The position numbers and the translations under genes were made by a program. Source: JARRQJ01 sp963761035 (GTDB lineage: Bacteria; Pseudomonadota; Gammaproteobacteria; DRLM01). From it: a stretch of 64,000 bases of DNA. Shown piece by piece: positions 8,017-17,964 of this stretch. Location: assembly GCA_963761035.1 (NCBI GenBank), contig CAVXFH010000002.1:2356001-2420000 (forward strand), read 5' to 3'. Under the pieces are notes generated by a model. That model saw only the letters and a list, made by a program, of their open reading frames with translations. It made no database searches and was not told the DNA's origin. Positions within the stretch are counted from its first letter, which is position 1. Every line of letters starts with the position of its first letter.

Positions 8017-10939
8017 ATGCCAAAATGGCGTAGCATTGATTACTTAGGATTGTTCTATTTCGTGGCAAATCCAGAACTTCAAGCCCGAGAGACCATTGAC
8101 CAATTGCTGGTGGAAGCAGGGTGGCAGGTGTGCGATGCCGACCAGGCGAACATCCACGCCGCGCGCGGCGTGGCCATCCGCGAGTTTCCCCTGCCGGGCC
8201 ACGGCTTCGCCGATTATCTCCTCTACATAGACGGCAAGGCCGCCGGTGTCATCGAGGCCAAGAAGGAGGGCACGACCCTCACCGGTGTCGAGACCCAATC
8301 TGACAAATACACCAAAGGCCTGCCCGCTGGCCTGCCTGCTGGAACAATCCGCTGCCGTTCGCCTACCAGTCCACCGGTATCGAAACCCGCTTCACCAACG
8401 GCCTCGACCCCGCGCCGCGCTCGCGCCCGGTGTTCGCTTTTCACCGCCCCGAAACCCTCGCCGCAATGGCTCGATGCAGCCTGGGTTGAGCGCAGCGACG
8501 AACCCGCGGACAGCAGCCGCGGAAGCGTCGCCGACCTATACAGCGGCGCGCAAACATTCCTCTCCCGCCTCCAACACATGCCGCCCCTGCACGAAGAAGG
8601 CCTCTGGCCCGCCCAAGATCACGGCCATCCACAACCTCGAACAATCGCTCAAGGAAAACCGCCCCCGCGCCCTGATCCAGATGGCCACCGGCTGGGGCAA
8701 GACCTTCACCGCCATCAGCTTCATCTACCGGCTGATCAAGTTCGCCGGCGCAAGACGAGTGCTGTTCCTGGTCGACCGCGGCAACCTCGGCGACCAGACC
8801 CTCAAGGAATTCCAGCAATACGTCTCGCCCTACAACAACTTCAAGTTCACCGAGGAATACATCGTCCAGCGCCTGCAAGGCAACACCCTCGACACCACCG
8901 CGCGGGTCTGCATCTGCACCATCCAGCGCATGTACTCCATGCTCAAGGGCAGGGACCTGCCCGAGGACCTCGAAGAAGAGTCCATCGACAAGCTCGGCAG
9001 CCTGTTCAAACAGCCCGAACCCATCGAATACAACCCCAGCAATCCCCATCGAGACCTTCGACATCATCGTCACCGACGAATGCCACCGCTCCATCTACAA
9101 CCTCTGGGCGCAGGTGCTGGAATACTTCGACGCCTATCTCATCGGCCTCACCGCCACGCCCAGCAAGCAGACCTTCGGCTTCTTCAACCAGAACCTGGTG
9201 ATGGAATACAACCACGAAATGGCCGTGGCCGACGGCGTCAACGTCAACTACGACGTCTACCGCATCCGCACCCAGATCACCGAGGCCGGCTCCAAGGTGG
9301 AGTCCGGCTACTCCGTGCAGATCAGGAGCGCGACACCCGCAAGAAGCGCTGGGAACAGCTCGACGACGACTTCGACTACGACCCCAACCAGCTCGACCGC
9401 GACGTGGTCGCCCCGGACCAGATCCGCACCATCATCCGGACCTTCCGCGACAAGCTGTTCACCGAGATCTTCCCCGGCCGCGAGTGGGTGCCCAAGACCC
9501 TCATCTTCGCCAAGGACGACGCCCACGCCGAGAACATCGTCGAGATCGTGCGCGAGGAGTTCGGCAAGGGCAACGACTTCGCCCAGAAGATCACCTACCG
9601 CACCACCGGCGCGAAACCCAAAGACCTCATCAACGAATTCCGCACCAGCCCCATGCCGCGCATCGCCGTCACCGTGGACATGATCGCCACCGGCACCGAC
9701 ATCAAGGCGGTGGAAGTCGTCATGTTCATGCGCGCCGTCAAATCCCGCGCCTTCTTCGAGCAGATGAAAGGCCGCGGCGTGCGCATCATGAAGGCCGACG
9801 ACCTGCAAAGCGTCACCCCCGACGCCAAGGCCAAGGACCACTTCGTCATCGTCGACGCCGTCGGCGTCTGCGAGCAGGACAAAACCGACTCCCGCCCCAT
9901 GGAGCAAAAGCCCACCGTCAGCTTCGAAAAGCTCATGCAGGCCGTCGCCTTCGGCAACACCGAAGACGACGTGCTCACCTCGCTCGCCGGCCGCCTGGCC
10001 AGAATGGAACACCGCATCAGCGCCGACGACGACAAGAAGATCCGCGCCGCCAGCGGCGGCTACGGCCTCAAAGACCTCGCCCACCGCATCGTCGCAATCC
10101 CTAGACCCCGACGCCTCTCGCCCGCCCAGAGTCCGCAAAGTGGCGGGCTGGGGTGAGCGCAGCGAAGGCCAGGAACTCGACGCCGCAGGCCCACGAACGC
10201 GAAGCCCAACGCCACAAAATCATCCAAGAAGCCGTCAAACCCCTGCACGACCCAGCCCTGCGCCAACTGCTCATCGAAACCAAAAAGAAAAACGAAATCA
10301 CCATCGACACAGTCAGCGCCGACGAAGTCCTCGAAGCCGGCTTCTCCCAGGACGCCCTCGACCGCGCCAAAGGCATGGTCCAATCCTTCGAGCAATTCAT
10401 CAAGGACCACAAAGACGAAATCACCGCCTTGCAGGTGCTCTACAGCAAGCCCTACAAACAGCGCCTCACCTTCGAGGCCGTGAAAGAACTCGCCGACGCC
10501 ATCGAAAAGCCGCCCTACCTGTGGAACGAATCCCAGCTCTGGAACGCCTACGCCGCGCTGGAAAAATCCAAGGTCAAAGGCGCCAGCGGCAAACGCATCC
10601 TCACCGACCTCGTGTCGCTGGTGCGCTTCGCCATCCACCAGGACAACGAACTCATCCCGTTCCCCGAACGCGTCAACGCCAACTTCAAGGCGTGGCTGGC
10701 CTCCCAACCCCCTCTCCCTCAGGGAGAGGGCCGGGGTGAGGGGAGTCGATTCACCGCCGAACAAATGCAAATGGCTGGAAATGATCCGCGACCACATCGC
10801 CGCGAATCTCGGCATCGAGCCGGATGACTTCGAGTACGCGCCGTTCTCGCAACACGGCGGACTCGGCAAGGTGCATCAACTGTTCGGCGACAAGCTGAAT
10901 GCGATGATTGAAGAATTGAACGAGACGTTGGCGGCATGA
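8017..10939 (+). pseudogene. hsdR: Type I restriction endonuclease subunit HsdR, frameshifted
   Basis: HsdR is the ATP-driven translocase/nuclease of type I restriction systems. Pieces in at least four successive reading frames join into one protein. N-terminal nuclease domain: FADYLLYIDGKAAGVIEAKK. Helicase motif I: MATGWGKTFTAISF near 8690 (usually GSGKT). DECH box: IIVTDECHRSIYNLW near 9070, then LIGLTATPSKQTFGFF. Motif VI region: FFEQMKGRGVRIM near 9760. C-terminal helical part from 10180, ending in HGGLGKVHQLFGDKLNAM at 10939. Frame changes lie near 8335, 9055, 9330, 10110 and 10720. Two breaks coincide with inserted repeat text: GTTGAGCGCAGCGACGAACC near 8490 and a palindromic block of CCCTCTCCCT with AGGGAGAGGG at 10708-10732. 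The gene cannot make full-length HsdR as sequenced. Confidence 0.88.
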
Positions 10940-11159
10940 GTAACGAACTCGCCAATCGGCTGGTCGCAGTCGCTGAACGACTCGGCGAGCTTGCTGACTT
11001 TCAGAATACGGCACAGCTGACATCGCAACAAGCAGAACGCTAAACAGATTCGAGTTACCGCCGTATTACTGGTGCTAACAGTTTCAGTCTGGGCAGTCGT
11101 GCCAGGCATGCGTCTACGAAGACATGAGCAAGTCGCTGATCTCCTGACGAGGCGACCTA

Positions 11160-12322
11160 TACCGGTAAGATCAACTGGTCACCATAGGCAGGTTTCTGAT
11201 TAACGGACACGAATCCGTTGGCGTTCGATGATTCGCGTGACGCAGAAGGATATCGAACCGCAATATCTCTACTACGCTCTTCAATACATGCAGACATTAC
11301 GTCGAAATGCGGTTCGTTACAAGGCGCTGCGCAACCCAGCAAGTCAACCATAAGAAATTCCGCGCTATTTACGATACCGCTCGCACCCCTCGACCAACAA
11401 CAACGCATCGTCGCCGAAATCGAAAAACAATTCTCCCGCCTCGACGAAGCCGTCGCCAACCTCAAGCGCGTCAAGGCCAACCTCAAGCGCTACAAAGCCG
11501 CCGTCCTCAAAGCCGCCGTCGAAGGCCGCCTCGTCGAAACCGAAGCCGAACTCGCCCGCCGCGAAGGCCGCAGCTACGAAACCGGCGAACAACTCCTGCA
11601 ACGCATCCTCGAAACCCGCCGCAGCCAGTGGAAAGGCAAGGGCAAATACAAAGAACCCGCCGCGCCCGACACCACCGACCTGCCCGAATTGCCGGAGGGG
11701 TGGGTGTGGGCGACGCTCGATCAGCTGTCCTGGGATTCGAGCTATGGAACATCCGCGAAGTGCGCGTACGAAAACAAGGGGCCGCCAGTGCTCCAATACC
11801 AAACGTGGACGGGGCGAAATTGATTTTGCAGACGTTAAGTACGCGCCATCCGATCTCACTTTCGCCAAGGAAGAAGCGCTCTCCCCTGGTGATATGTTGG
11901 TAATTCGAACGAACGGTAGTAAGTCCCTAATTGGACGTGCGGCTGTCGTAACAACACATTTCCAGCAGCCTACGACCTATGCCTCGTACCTTATTCGATT
12001 CCGCCTCTTGGGGGATGCAACGCTTTCTGCGTGGATATCATCGTACTGGCAGTCGCATTCAACTCGTTCATGGATTGAATCGAAGGCAGCAACCTCGGCG
12101 GGGCAGCACAATATCAGTATGAGTGTTCTGGCAACGGCACCTGTGCCGCTTCCTCCGTCGACAGAACAACACCGCATCGTGGCCGAAGCGGGCCGCCGTC
12201 TCTCCCTCGTGCGCGGAATTGAGGCCCAGGTGGACGCTAACCTACAGCGCGCCGAGCGTTTACGGCAGTCGATTCTTTCTAGGGGATTTTCAGAAGGCTT
12301 CGGAGATATAAGTGACCAATAA
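11160..12322 (+). pseudogene. hsdS: Type I specificity subunit HsdS, 5'-truncated and frameshifted
   Basis: HsdS would recognise the DNA target for the Hsd complex. Visible parts: the end of the first target-recognition domain (KDIEPQYLYYALQYMQ in one frame, NSALFTIPLAPLDQQQR in the next); the central conserved region IVAEIEKQFSRLDEAVANL with its long helix; the start of the second recognition domain LPELPEGWVWATLDQLS; then after a frameshift near 11800 the rest of that domain and the distal repeat PPSTEQHRIVAEAGRRLS. Most of the first recognition domain is missing or unreadable, so the gene is dead. Order R-S-M with foreign genes between S and M is not the usual compact operon. A 35-codon ORF (10936-11043) between hsdR and hsdS has no known match. 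Confidence 0.85.
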
Positions 12323-12353
12323 TCGCAACAAGGCTTACCCAAGGGAAACAATA

Positions 12354-14755
12354 ATGGCATGGGGATCAGTCACGATTCGGGTCAGACCTATCAGGGTCGC
12401 ATTCCTCGTTGATCCGGCTGACCACAAAGGGCTATATCGAGCTGTTGAACTAAGCACTTTCCTATGGGGTGGTAGCTATAACCCCATCATCCCCGCTTAC
12501 CGCCGCACCCCAGCCAAGTGGGAGTCGCACAGGGTTAGGCGGTTGCCACAGCCAGCGGAGATCATTACCGGGTATCTGAATGGATTCGATCCAGACTTTG
12601 TCGTGCCGGTGGGTAGGTGCGCAAGGCGTACTTTTGAGATCGGCAACAGGGACCTCGTTCAGGAAGGTGAGTTGCTAGGCGACATTAGTAAGACGGGCAC
12701 GCCACGTCATGGAATCGGACTATTTGAACTGCTGAGGGATTTTTCTGGAAAAGGAACTGAAATACAAACGGAATGATGATCTCCACATCGCTATTCCTGA
12801 AATGCCGCGCGTGCCTACCGGATGTTTCTCGCGAGTGTGTTTGGAGTTTTGCCGGAAGACGCACAACGCATTGTTGATACTGACTTCGCAGAGGTACACC
12901 GGGTATAACTCGCGTAAAACCCACTCTCGCCAATTTCGTAGAGTTATGGAAACCAACGCGTTTTTTCCCCCGCCACCTGTCTATGTGGTCCATTGACGTC
13001 AAGCCGTTTCGGGATGCGGTGATATTTGTGTGTGATGCCAAATCTTCATCAAGACATTATTGATTACTGGAACTTACGTGCTGCTGGATACTATGTGGTC
13101 CCGATACCGATCCAGGTTTCAGCAAATGAAAACGTAAAAAAACTGGCGATAGACTTTATTGAGGAGAATTATCAACCCTACCGTCACAATACAGACATGT
13201 TCCACCATACGACTATTCTCCGGGTCGAGGGACGTCACGGAGGAGACGGTTAAAAAGTTTTGTGAGTCTTTGAATATCAAAGAGGCGGAAGAAAAGAAAC
13301 AGTTCAAATACGCGATGCAAATGTTCTACCCAAGATTGTGGGATACATGGGCACGAGAAAACGCATCAGAAGGAATCGCATTTCCCTATTCACACGAAGA
13401 TGAGCGGCGCATATCAGAAGGAGAAGCGACTAGAGCTCCGCTCACTAAACCCGAAAGTCGATCTGTTTCGTGAGTATTCCGGAAAGCCAAGATTTGCCAA
13501 TGAGTTTAGTTTCAGTTTCTACGGATCAAAAGAGCCGATGGCAGAAGTGATCCCTGAAGGCTCGCGTGAGTTCTCGTCTGCGATCGGCCGCCCCGGATAT
13601 CACAATTGGCGCTTCTCGAGATTTGGGCCGGTATTCCTCGCGGATAACGAAGATGACCTGATTTTCGTTGATTTGCCACGTGCAGAGACAGTAATGTCAG
13701 AGTGGTTTCGAGAACGCGGTTGGAAGGTCTCATTGTCAGGACCGGGGCGTATCGCGACGCAATCGATCAAGCAACTTGGAGGGTCATTCGGTACATCTTG
13801 GCTTGCGCACAGAGGAGTGATTGATCTTCTTGGCGAATTAGAGAAGGAAGCTGGCGTGCCTCGGCAAGCTGTAATCGGAAGGTTGAAAAAGGTGATTGCG
13901 GATGATGGATTGTTTTTTGATAGTGAGCGTTTTCTTGAAGGGTTGCTAGAGTCAAACGCGTTGCGGCTTGGAGCACGGATTCAGTGCCCCGTTTGTACCC
14001 GGCACAACTGGTACGAATTGAATACCCTAGTATACTAACTTGCTTGTCGATTCTGCTTGTCAGAATTTGAGCCGCCTGTGAAGTCACCCAAAGAATATAG
14101 AGTGGACTTATAGGGCTCATGGGCCATTCGCGAGTTCGATTGCACAAGGTTCTTTTACAGTGCTGCTTACGCTGAGGTTTTTGGGCGATGATTTAGGTCG
14201 TGGTATTACGCCACTATTCAGTTATAAGGCTGAGAAGGATGGGAAAGAGTTGGAGGCAGATCTGACGTGTCTATGCAAGCGTTCAACATGGCGAGAAACT
14301 GGCACGTACGTTGTGCACGCAGGGTGCAAGAGCTTCAACCACTTCGAGCAGCGAGATGTGGGTCGGATGAAGGATTTAGCGCAGGAATTTCCTGGTGCCG
14401 TTGTTGTGTTTGCTACTCTCAACGAATCGCTAAATGAGTCGGAAATAAAGATGATTGGGGTAATGGCCCGAGCAGAGCGAAAAAGCAAGCGTTGCGTGGG
14501 ATGTTATACAGTTCGGTGGTGATATTAACTGGCGTTGAGCTTTTTTCGGCACGAGGAATTCGAGAGTGCTGGGAAGGAAGGGGCGGACTTTATGAACAAT
14601 TTCATGAACATAAATTTGACTATAAGGAATTGCCCTTACTTGCTGATGCGACGCAACAACTTTACCTCCACCTTCCATCTTGGCGGGACTGGTCCGATGC
14701 GCAACGTGAGAAGAGAAAGCAAAAAAATACAATAACAGCAAAGGAAGAAGCCTGA
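12354..14755 (+). pseudogene. Large decayed gene with zinc ribbon and PD-(D/E)XK-like C-terminus
   Basis: I do not recognise the family. Overlapping ORF pieces in changing frames read as one protein of about 800 residues. N-terminus: MAWGSVTIRVRPIRVAFLVD then STFLWGGSYNPIIPAYRR. Middle: FLASVFGVLPEDAQRIVDTD (frame change near 12770), then PNLHQDIIDYWNLRAAGYYV near 13030, and a long intact piece to 14038. A four-cysteine zinc-ribbon-like pair, CPVC at 13987 and CRFC at 14047, is split by an in-frame TAA. The C-terminal part reads KELEADLTCLC ... VVHAGCKSFNHFEQRD, resembling a PD-(D/E)XK core in which the expected ECK is GCK. It then runs to TAKEEA at 14755. The start overlaps the end of hsdS and hsdM copy 1 follows two bases after the stop. 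Likely a former nuclease-type defence gene; function is inference. Confidence 0.6.
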
Positions 14756-14756
14756 C

Positions 14757-14948
14757 ATGAATTCGCCGTCAATCGTACAAAAACTTTGGAACTACTGCAA
14801 CGTCCTGCACGACGACGGTATGTCGTACGGCTACTACCCCGGATCAAGTCCGGGGCAGGCTAACAACAAGCAACTCACCTATCTGCTGTTTTTCAAGATG
14901 ACCGACGAGCGCACCAATACGCCTTATTACCAGAAACGCCCAGAGTCA
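14757..14948 (+). pseudogene. hsdM 5' fragment, copy 1
   Basis: The first 60 or so codons of hsdM: SIVQKLWNYCNVLHDDGMSY then QLTYLLFFKMTDERTNTPYY. Where intact hsdM reads GDYVEQLTY, this copy contains an insertion encoding PGSSPGQANN, made by the palindrome CCCCGGATCAAGTCCGGGG. Similarity stops near 14948 and the frame closes at 14997. Copy 2 shares the same insertion, copy 3 does not, so copies 1 and 2 derive from one duplicated ancestor. The fragment begins right after the decayed gene upstream. Confidence 0.8.
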
Positions 14949-15000
14949 ACGAAAAGCAATCGGCTGGCTATTTGTAGTACATCAATAACAGTTACATAAA

Positions 15001-15444
15001 ATGAACCGGCTCGAAGCTCGCATAAGAGATTATTTAGCAGTTCATCTTGATCTGATCGATACAACCCTCGAATTGATTAAGAAGGAATTCCCGCTTCCCA
15101 ACGTGATTGGAGCAGGGGGTTCTATTGATATTCTGGCTAAAGACGGGCTAGGTCACTTTGTTGTAATCGAGATTAAAAGAAGCGATCAAGCGGCGCGAGC
15201 AGCATTACATGAGCTAACAAAGTATGTGGCGCTGCTCAAGTCTTCTCTCGGTATACGAACAGAGCAAATTCGAGCGTTCTTGCTTTCAACCGAGTGGAAT
15301 GAACTGGCTGTACCGTTTTCTGAATATCGGAAGATATGTGAAGTGCCAACGGATGGGTTAGTGTTGACCGCGTTGCCCGATGGTACCGTAACAAAGGTGG
15401 TATATCTTTACTCCTCCGGATATTGGGGGCCCGTTAGACATTAG
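15001..15444 (+). CDS. NucS/DUF91-like nuclease-domain protein
   Basis: 147 residues. The segment GSIDILAKDGLGHFVVIEIK followed by RSDQAARAALHELTKYVALL fits the catalytic core of the NucS/DUF91 branch of PD-(D/E)XK nucleases: Asp in SIDIL, Glu-x-Lys in IEIK, then a helix with Q/E. The first 40 residues form the short helical lead seen before that core. The ORF probably was longer: coding-like text continues in shifted frame after the stop (NDSIEGIVAAAKRAALR near 15500) into the next ORF, so this may be the N-terminal half of a broken gene. It starts within a few bases of the end of the hsdM copy 1 ORF, as cargo between hsdM fragments. Likely anti-phage or DNA-processing role; inference. Confidence 0.6.
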   Translation: MNRLEARIRDYLAVHLDLIDTTLELIKKEFPLPNVIGAGGSIDILAKDGLGHFVVIEIKRSDQAARAALHELTKYVALLKSSLGIRTEQIRAFLLSTEWNELAVPFSEYRKICEVPTDGLVLTALPDGTVTKVVYLYSSGYWGPVRH

Positions 15445-15508
15445 CCATACAACAAACATATTTTCCTTTTTTCTGATATTGCGCGACGTAATGATTCAAT
15501 AGAAGGTA

Positions 15509-16558
15509 TTGTGGCTGCGGCAAAGCGAGCTGCTCTTCGAGATTTCGCAGTTCTGGCAGTGGAATATATTGGGGCCGAGTGAGCGAGTAATCTATCCTTA
15601 TGGCGCATATTTCATCTTTTCCTCACCCTTAAATGGCTTGCCTGAAAACGAGGCTAAAGTTGTCAAATCTTCAATTCAGTGGAGCAATGAACTTGATGAT
15701 GAGGATGAGAACTTTCTCGTCGCACTTATGGATGAGATAGATATTGGACATGATGAAAGTGAAGTAGGCTATCCCGAAAAGCTTGCATCAGTAGCCAACG
15801 ATGGGTGGCACGTTACCGTTGCGCATAGAGCAGGACGATATGCGGCAAACGAGCTTCTGTTAAGTGACGAGCAATTAGTAGAGGAAGCCAAGAAGAAGGA
15901 GGGTGGTGCAAATTATTATATGTACTGCACTGTGAGCCCTAAGTACCAGCCGAGCTGGGAGAAATTCAAGGCGGATGCAAAGCTTGTTCTTCTAGGCAGC
16001 AAGGCTTGGTCGAGAATCTTCTTTGAAGTCATTAAGTCACACGAAAGTACAAAAACAGATGCGATAGTATCTGTTCATCTCTACAACCTTATGAATATAG
16101 TCTTCAGTTTAGCGAGGTTGTGCGGGAGCAAAGATTATCACTACATGCCTGTTTTCCAACTAGTATCGACCTGCGCGGATGAGGTCGTATTGTACATCGG
16201 TACTGTGGCATGGAACGGACAACCAGTCTCAATCTCAGGTGGAGAATGGGTCGATAAAGTATACGGCTCAGTGAATGACTTCACGAACAACCAACATTTC
16301 GGGGAGCAGTTCACAAAAGAGGATCTGGCGTGTTCGCATCTTGGGTTGTCCTACATAGTGTTCGAAGTGCGAAGACCGGGTACCAGCGCTGAAGAGGCGA
16401 CAGTTCTTGGCATATATCGTGGAAGGTTGACCAGAACACCAATAGTGAAATCGAAGTTGCGATCTATTGCAGAGTTCTGTTCCGAGAATGCGGAATTTTG
16501 TAACAGCCTCGTGAGGGACCTTGGTGAGTTCAGTCTAGGAATGGTGAGTGCTGTTTAA
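15509..16558 (+). CDS. Hypothetical protein, probably C-terminal part of the upstream nuclease-like gene
   Basis: I do not recognise this 349-residue protein. It opens only at a TTG with no clear ribosome-binding site, and sequence upstream in another frame reads as a plausible continuation of the 15001 gene, so a frameshift between 15444 and 15560 is likely. The body is soluble and mixed alpha/beta, with an acidic segment (SNELDDEDENFLVALMDEID near residue 60) and Cys residues scattered without a metal-site pattern. No membrane segments or signal peptide. It ends in TAA whose last A starts the ATG of hsdM copy 2 (16558), the same tight junction seen at copy 1. Composition is more AT-rich than hsdM on either side, indicating separate origin. 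Confidence 0.5.
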   Translation: MWLRQSELLFEISQFWQWNILGPSERVIYPYGAYFIFSSPLNGLPENEAKVVKSSIQWSNELDDEDENFLVALMDEIDIGHDESEVGYPEKLASVANDGWHVTVAHRAGRYAANELLLSDEQLVEEAKKKEGGANYYMYCTVSPKYQPSWEKFKADAKLVLLGSKAWSRIFFEVIKSHESTKTDAIVSVHLYNLMNIVFSLARLCGSKDYHYMPVFQLVSTCADEVVLYIGTVAWNGQPVSISGGEWVDKVYGSVNDFTNNQHFGEQFTKEDLACSHLGLSYIVFEVRRPGTSAEEATVLGIYRGRLTRTPIVKSKLRSIAEFCSENAEFCNSLVRDLGEFSLGMVSAV

Positions 16559-16900
16559 TGAACACTTCCACGATAGTCCAAAAACTCTGGAACTACTGCA
16601 ACGTCCTACGCGACGACGACATGTCATACGGCGACTACCCCGGATCAAGTCCGGGGCAGGCTAACAACGAGCAGTTCGCCCTCACCCTAACCCTCTACCA
16701 AAGGGAGAGGGGAATAAAAGGAAAGATGGCCGACGAGCGCACCAAGGCGCCGTATTTATCCCCGAATGGGGACTACCAGAAGAGCCAGGTCCCGGAAAAG
16801 TATAGTTGGCCGAACCTCATCAAGAAAGATGGCGATGAGTTGTTCGATCATTACCGCCACACCCTTGAGGCGCTGGGCAACCAGAGGGTCTTGCTCAGTC
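16558..16900 (+). pseudogene. hsdM 5' fragment, copy 2
   Basis: Begins MNTSTIVQKLWNYCNVLRDD and follows hsdM for about 110 codons to HTLEALGNQRVLLSL, where similarity ends near 16900 and the ORF runs on to 17001. It carries the same PGSSPGQANN palindrome insertion as copy 1, plus a second inserted palindromic block (CCCTCACCCTAACCCTC ... GGGAGAGG, 16681-16712) and a third short insertion encoding LSPNGD. It is longer than copy 1 (190 bp), consistent with stepwise partial duplication. It cannot make a methylase. Confidence 0.82.
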
Positions 16901-17058
16901 TGAAGGTTCGTTGCGCGTTAGCTGCTAGAAAATTAAATGCACCTCAAGCTCTTTGTGGTCAGTATACTCAGGGCGCAGTAATTCCATTAAAATGGGAATA
17001 AGTGTACGAACAGAGCATTGGATATATTTATTCTAGCCATTTGATCATTTGAGCGTTA

Positions 17059-17758
17059 TTGGTGTGGCTGGATTGGTTGCCGTATTCGACAGCATGGAAG
17101 CGTGAGTTGGTCATATATCTTGATGAGTCAGGAGATCTTGGTTTTGACTTCGAGCATAAGCGCCCGTCTCGAAAGTTTGTGATCACCTTGCTGGTCTGCG
17201 ATTCGAGCGGCGTTACGCGGGAATTTCGCACCGCGGTTAGGCGGACGCTCAAGAACAAGTTGAATAAGGGCAAGAAGGGTAGCCGCATCGTGCACGAGCT
17301 GAAAGGTACCAATACAAATCTGGCGATCAAACGCTATTTTTACCGGCATGCACCCAAGAGTGGCTGGAGCATATATACCGTGGTGGTAAACAAGGAACGT
17401 GTATACGAAGGTCTTCAGACCAAGCACGGGAAAAAGAAACTTTACAATTTTTCGCGGATTTCTACTAGAGAAGGTGGATTTGACGGAGCCTGGGAATGCC
17501 GTAACCTTGGTGGTTGATAGATGTAAAAATAAGGATGAGATTCGAGATTTTAACCGGTACCTGGCGAATCAGTTCGAGGCATTACTACCATTCAATATCC
17601 CCGCAAATATCTATCACGAGAACTCTAGCGCGAATCCCGGATTGCGGGCCGTGGATTTGTTTTGTTGGGGCGTGTTCAGGAAATACGAACACGGAGACAT
17701 TGCCTGGTATAGGGAGTATGGGTCCCGGATTAGGTATAAAACGGAATACCTGAGATAG
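17059..17758 (+). pseudogene. DUF3800 family protein, frameshifted
   Basis: DUF3800 proteins have a predicted RNase H-like fold and are often found in mobile and defence regions; their activity is not settled. N-terminal motif VIYLDESGDLGF near 17115, then FVITLLVCDSS. The second half continues in another frame from about 17445: TLVVDRCKNKDEIRDFNRYL, then ANPGLRAVDLFCWGVFRKYE with the conserved Asp, ending at 17758. A one-step frameshift near 17450-17480 splits the gene; repair would give about 230 residues. The start is unclear: the annotated TTG is weak. Third cargo unit, between hsdM copies 2 and 3. Confidence 0.75.
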
Positions 17759-17867
17759 GGGCAAAAAAAAGACGGACCCTGTTACGCCGATGATCCTGGG
17801 ACTCTTGCCAACCGATGGAAGGGAACGTCCGAGGCACGCAGCAGGAATTACCCGTCAGGTTGAGAAA

Positions 17868-17888
17868 TATAGGGCTTGGAGCCCTATA
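17868..17888. terminator. Short perfect hairpin before hsdM copy 3
   Basis: TATAGGGCT, loop TGG, AGCCCTATA: nine paired bases, followed by an A-rich stretch rather than Ts on the plus strand. It lies in the roughly 200-bp gap between the DUF3800 gene and hsdM copy 3. It could be a terminator or a remnant palindrome. Confidence 0.35.
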
Positions 17889-17964
17889 AATCAACAAAAT
17901 TTATTAGCGGAAATATGGCCAAATAGATGAAAATTTTGAATCTAACTAGAAGAAACAGCGAGTT

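Noticed and set aside
8441..10138. Long minus-strand ORFs opposite hsdR, about 200-275 codons
   Set aside because: GC-rich antisense shadows; the plus strand has clear HsdR motifs throughout.
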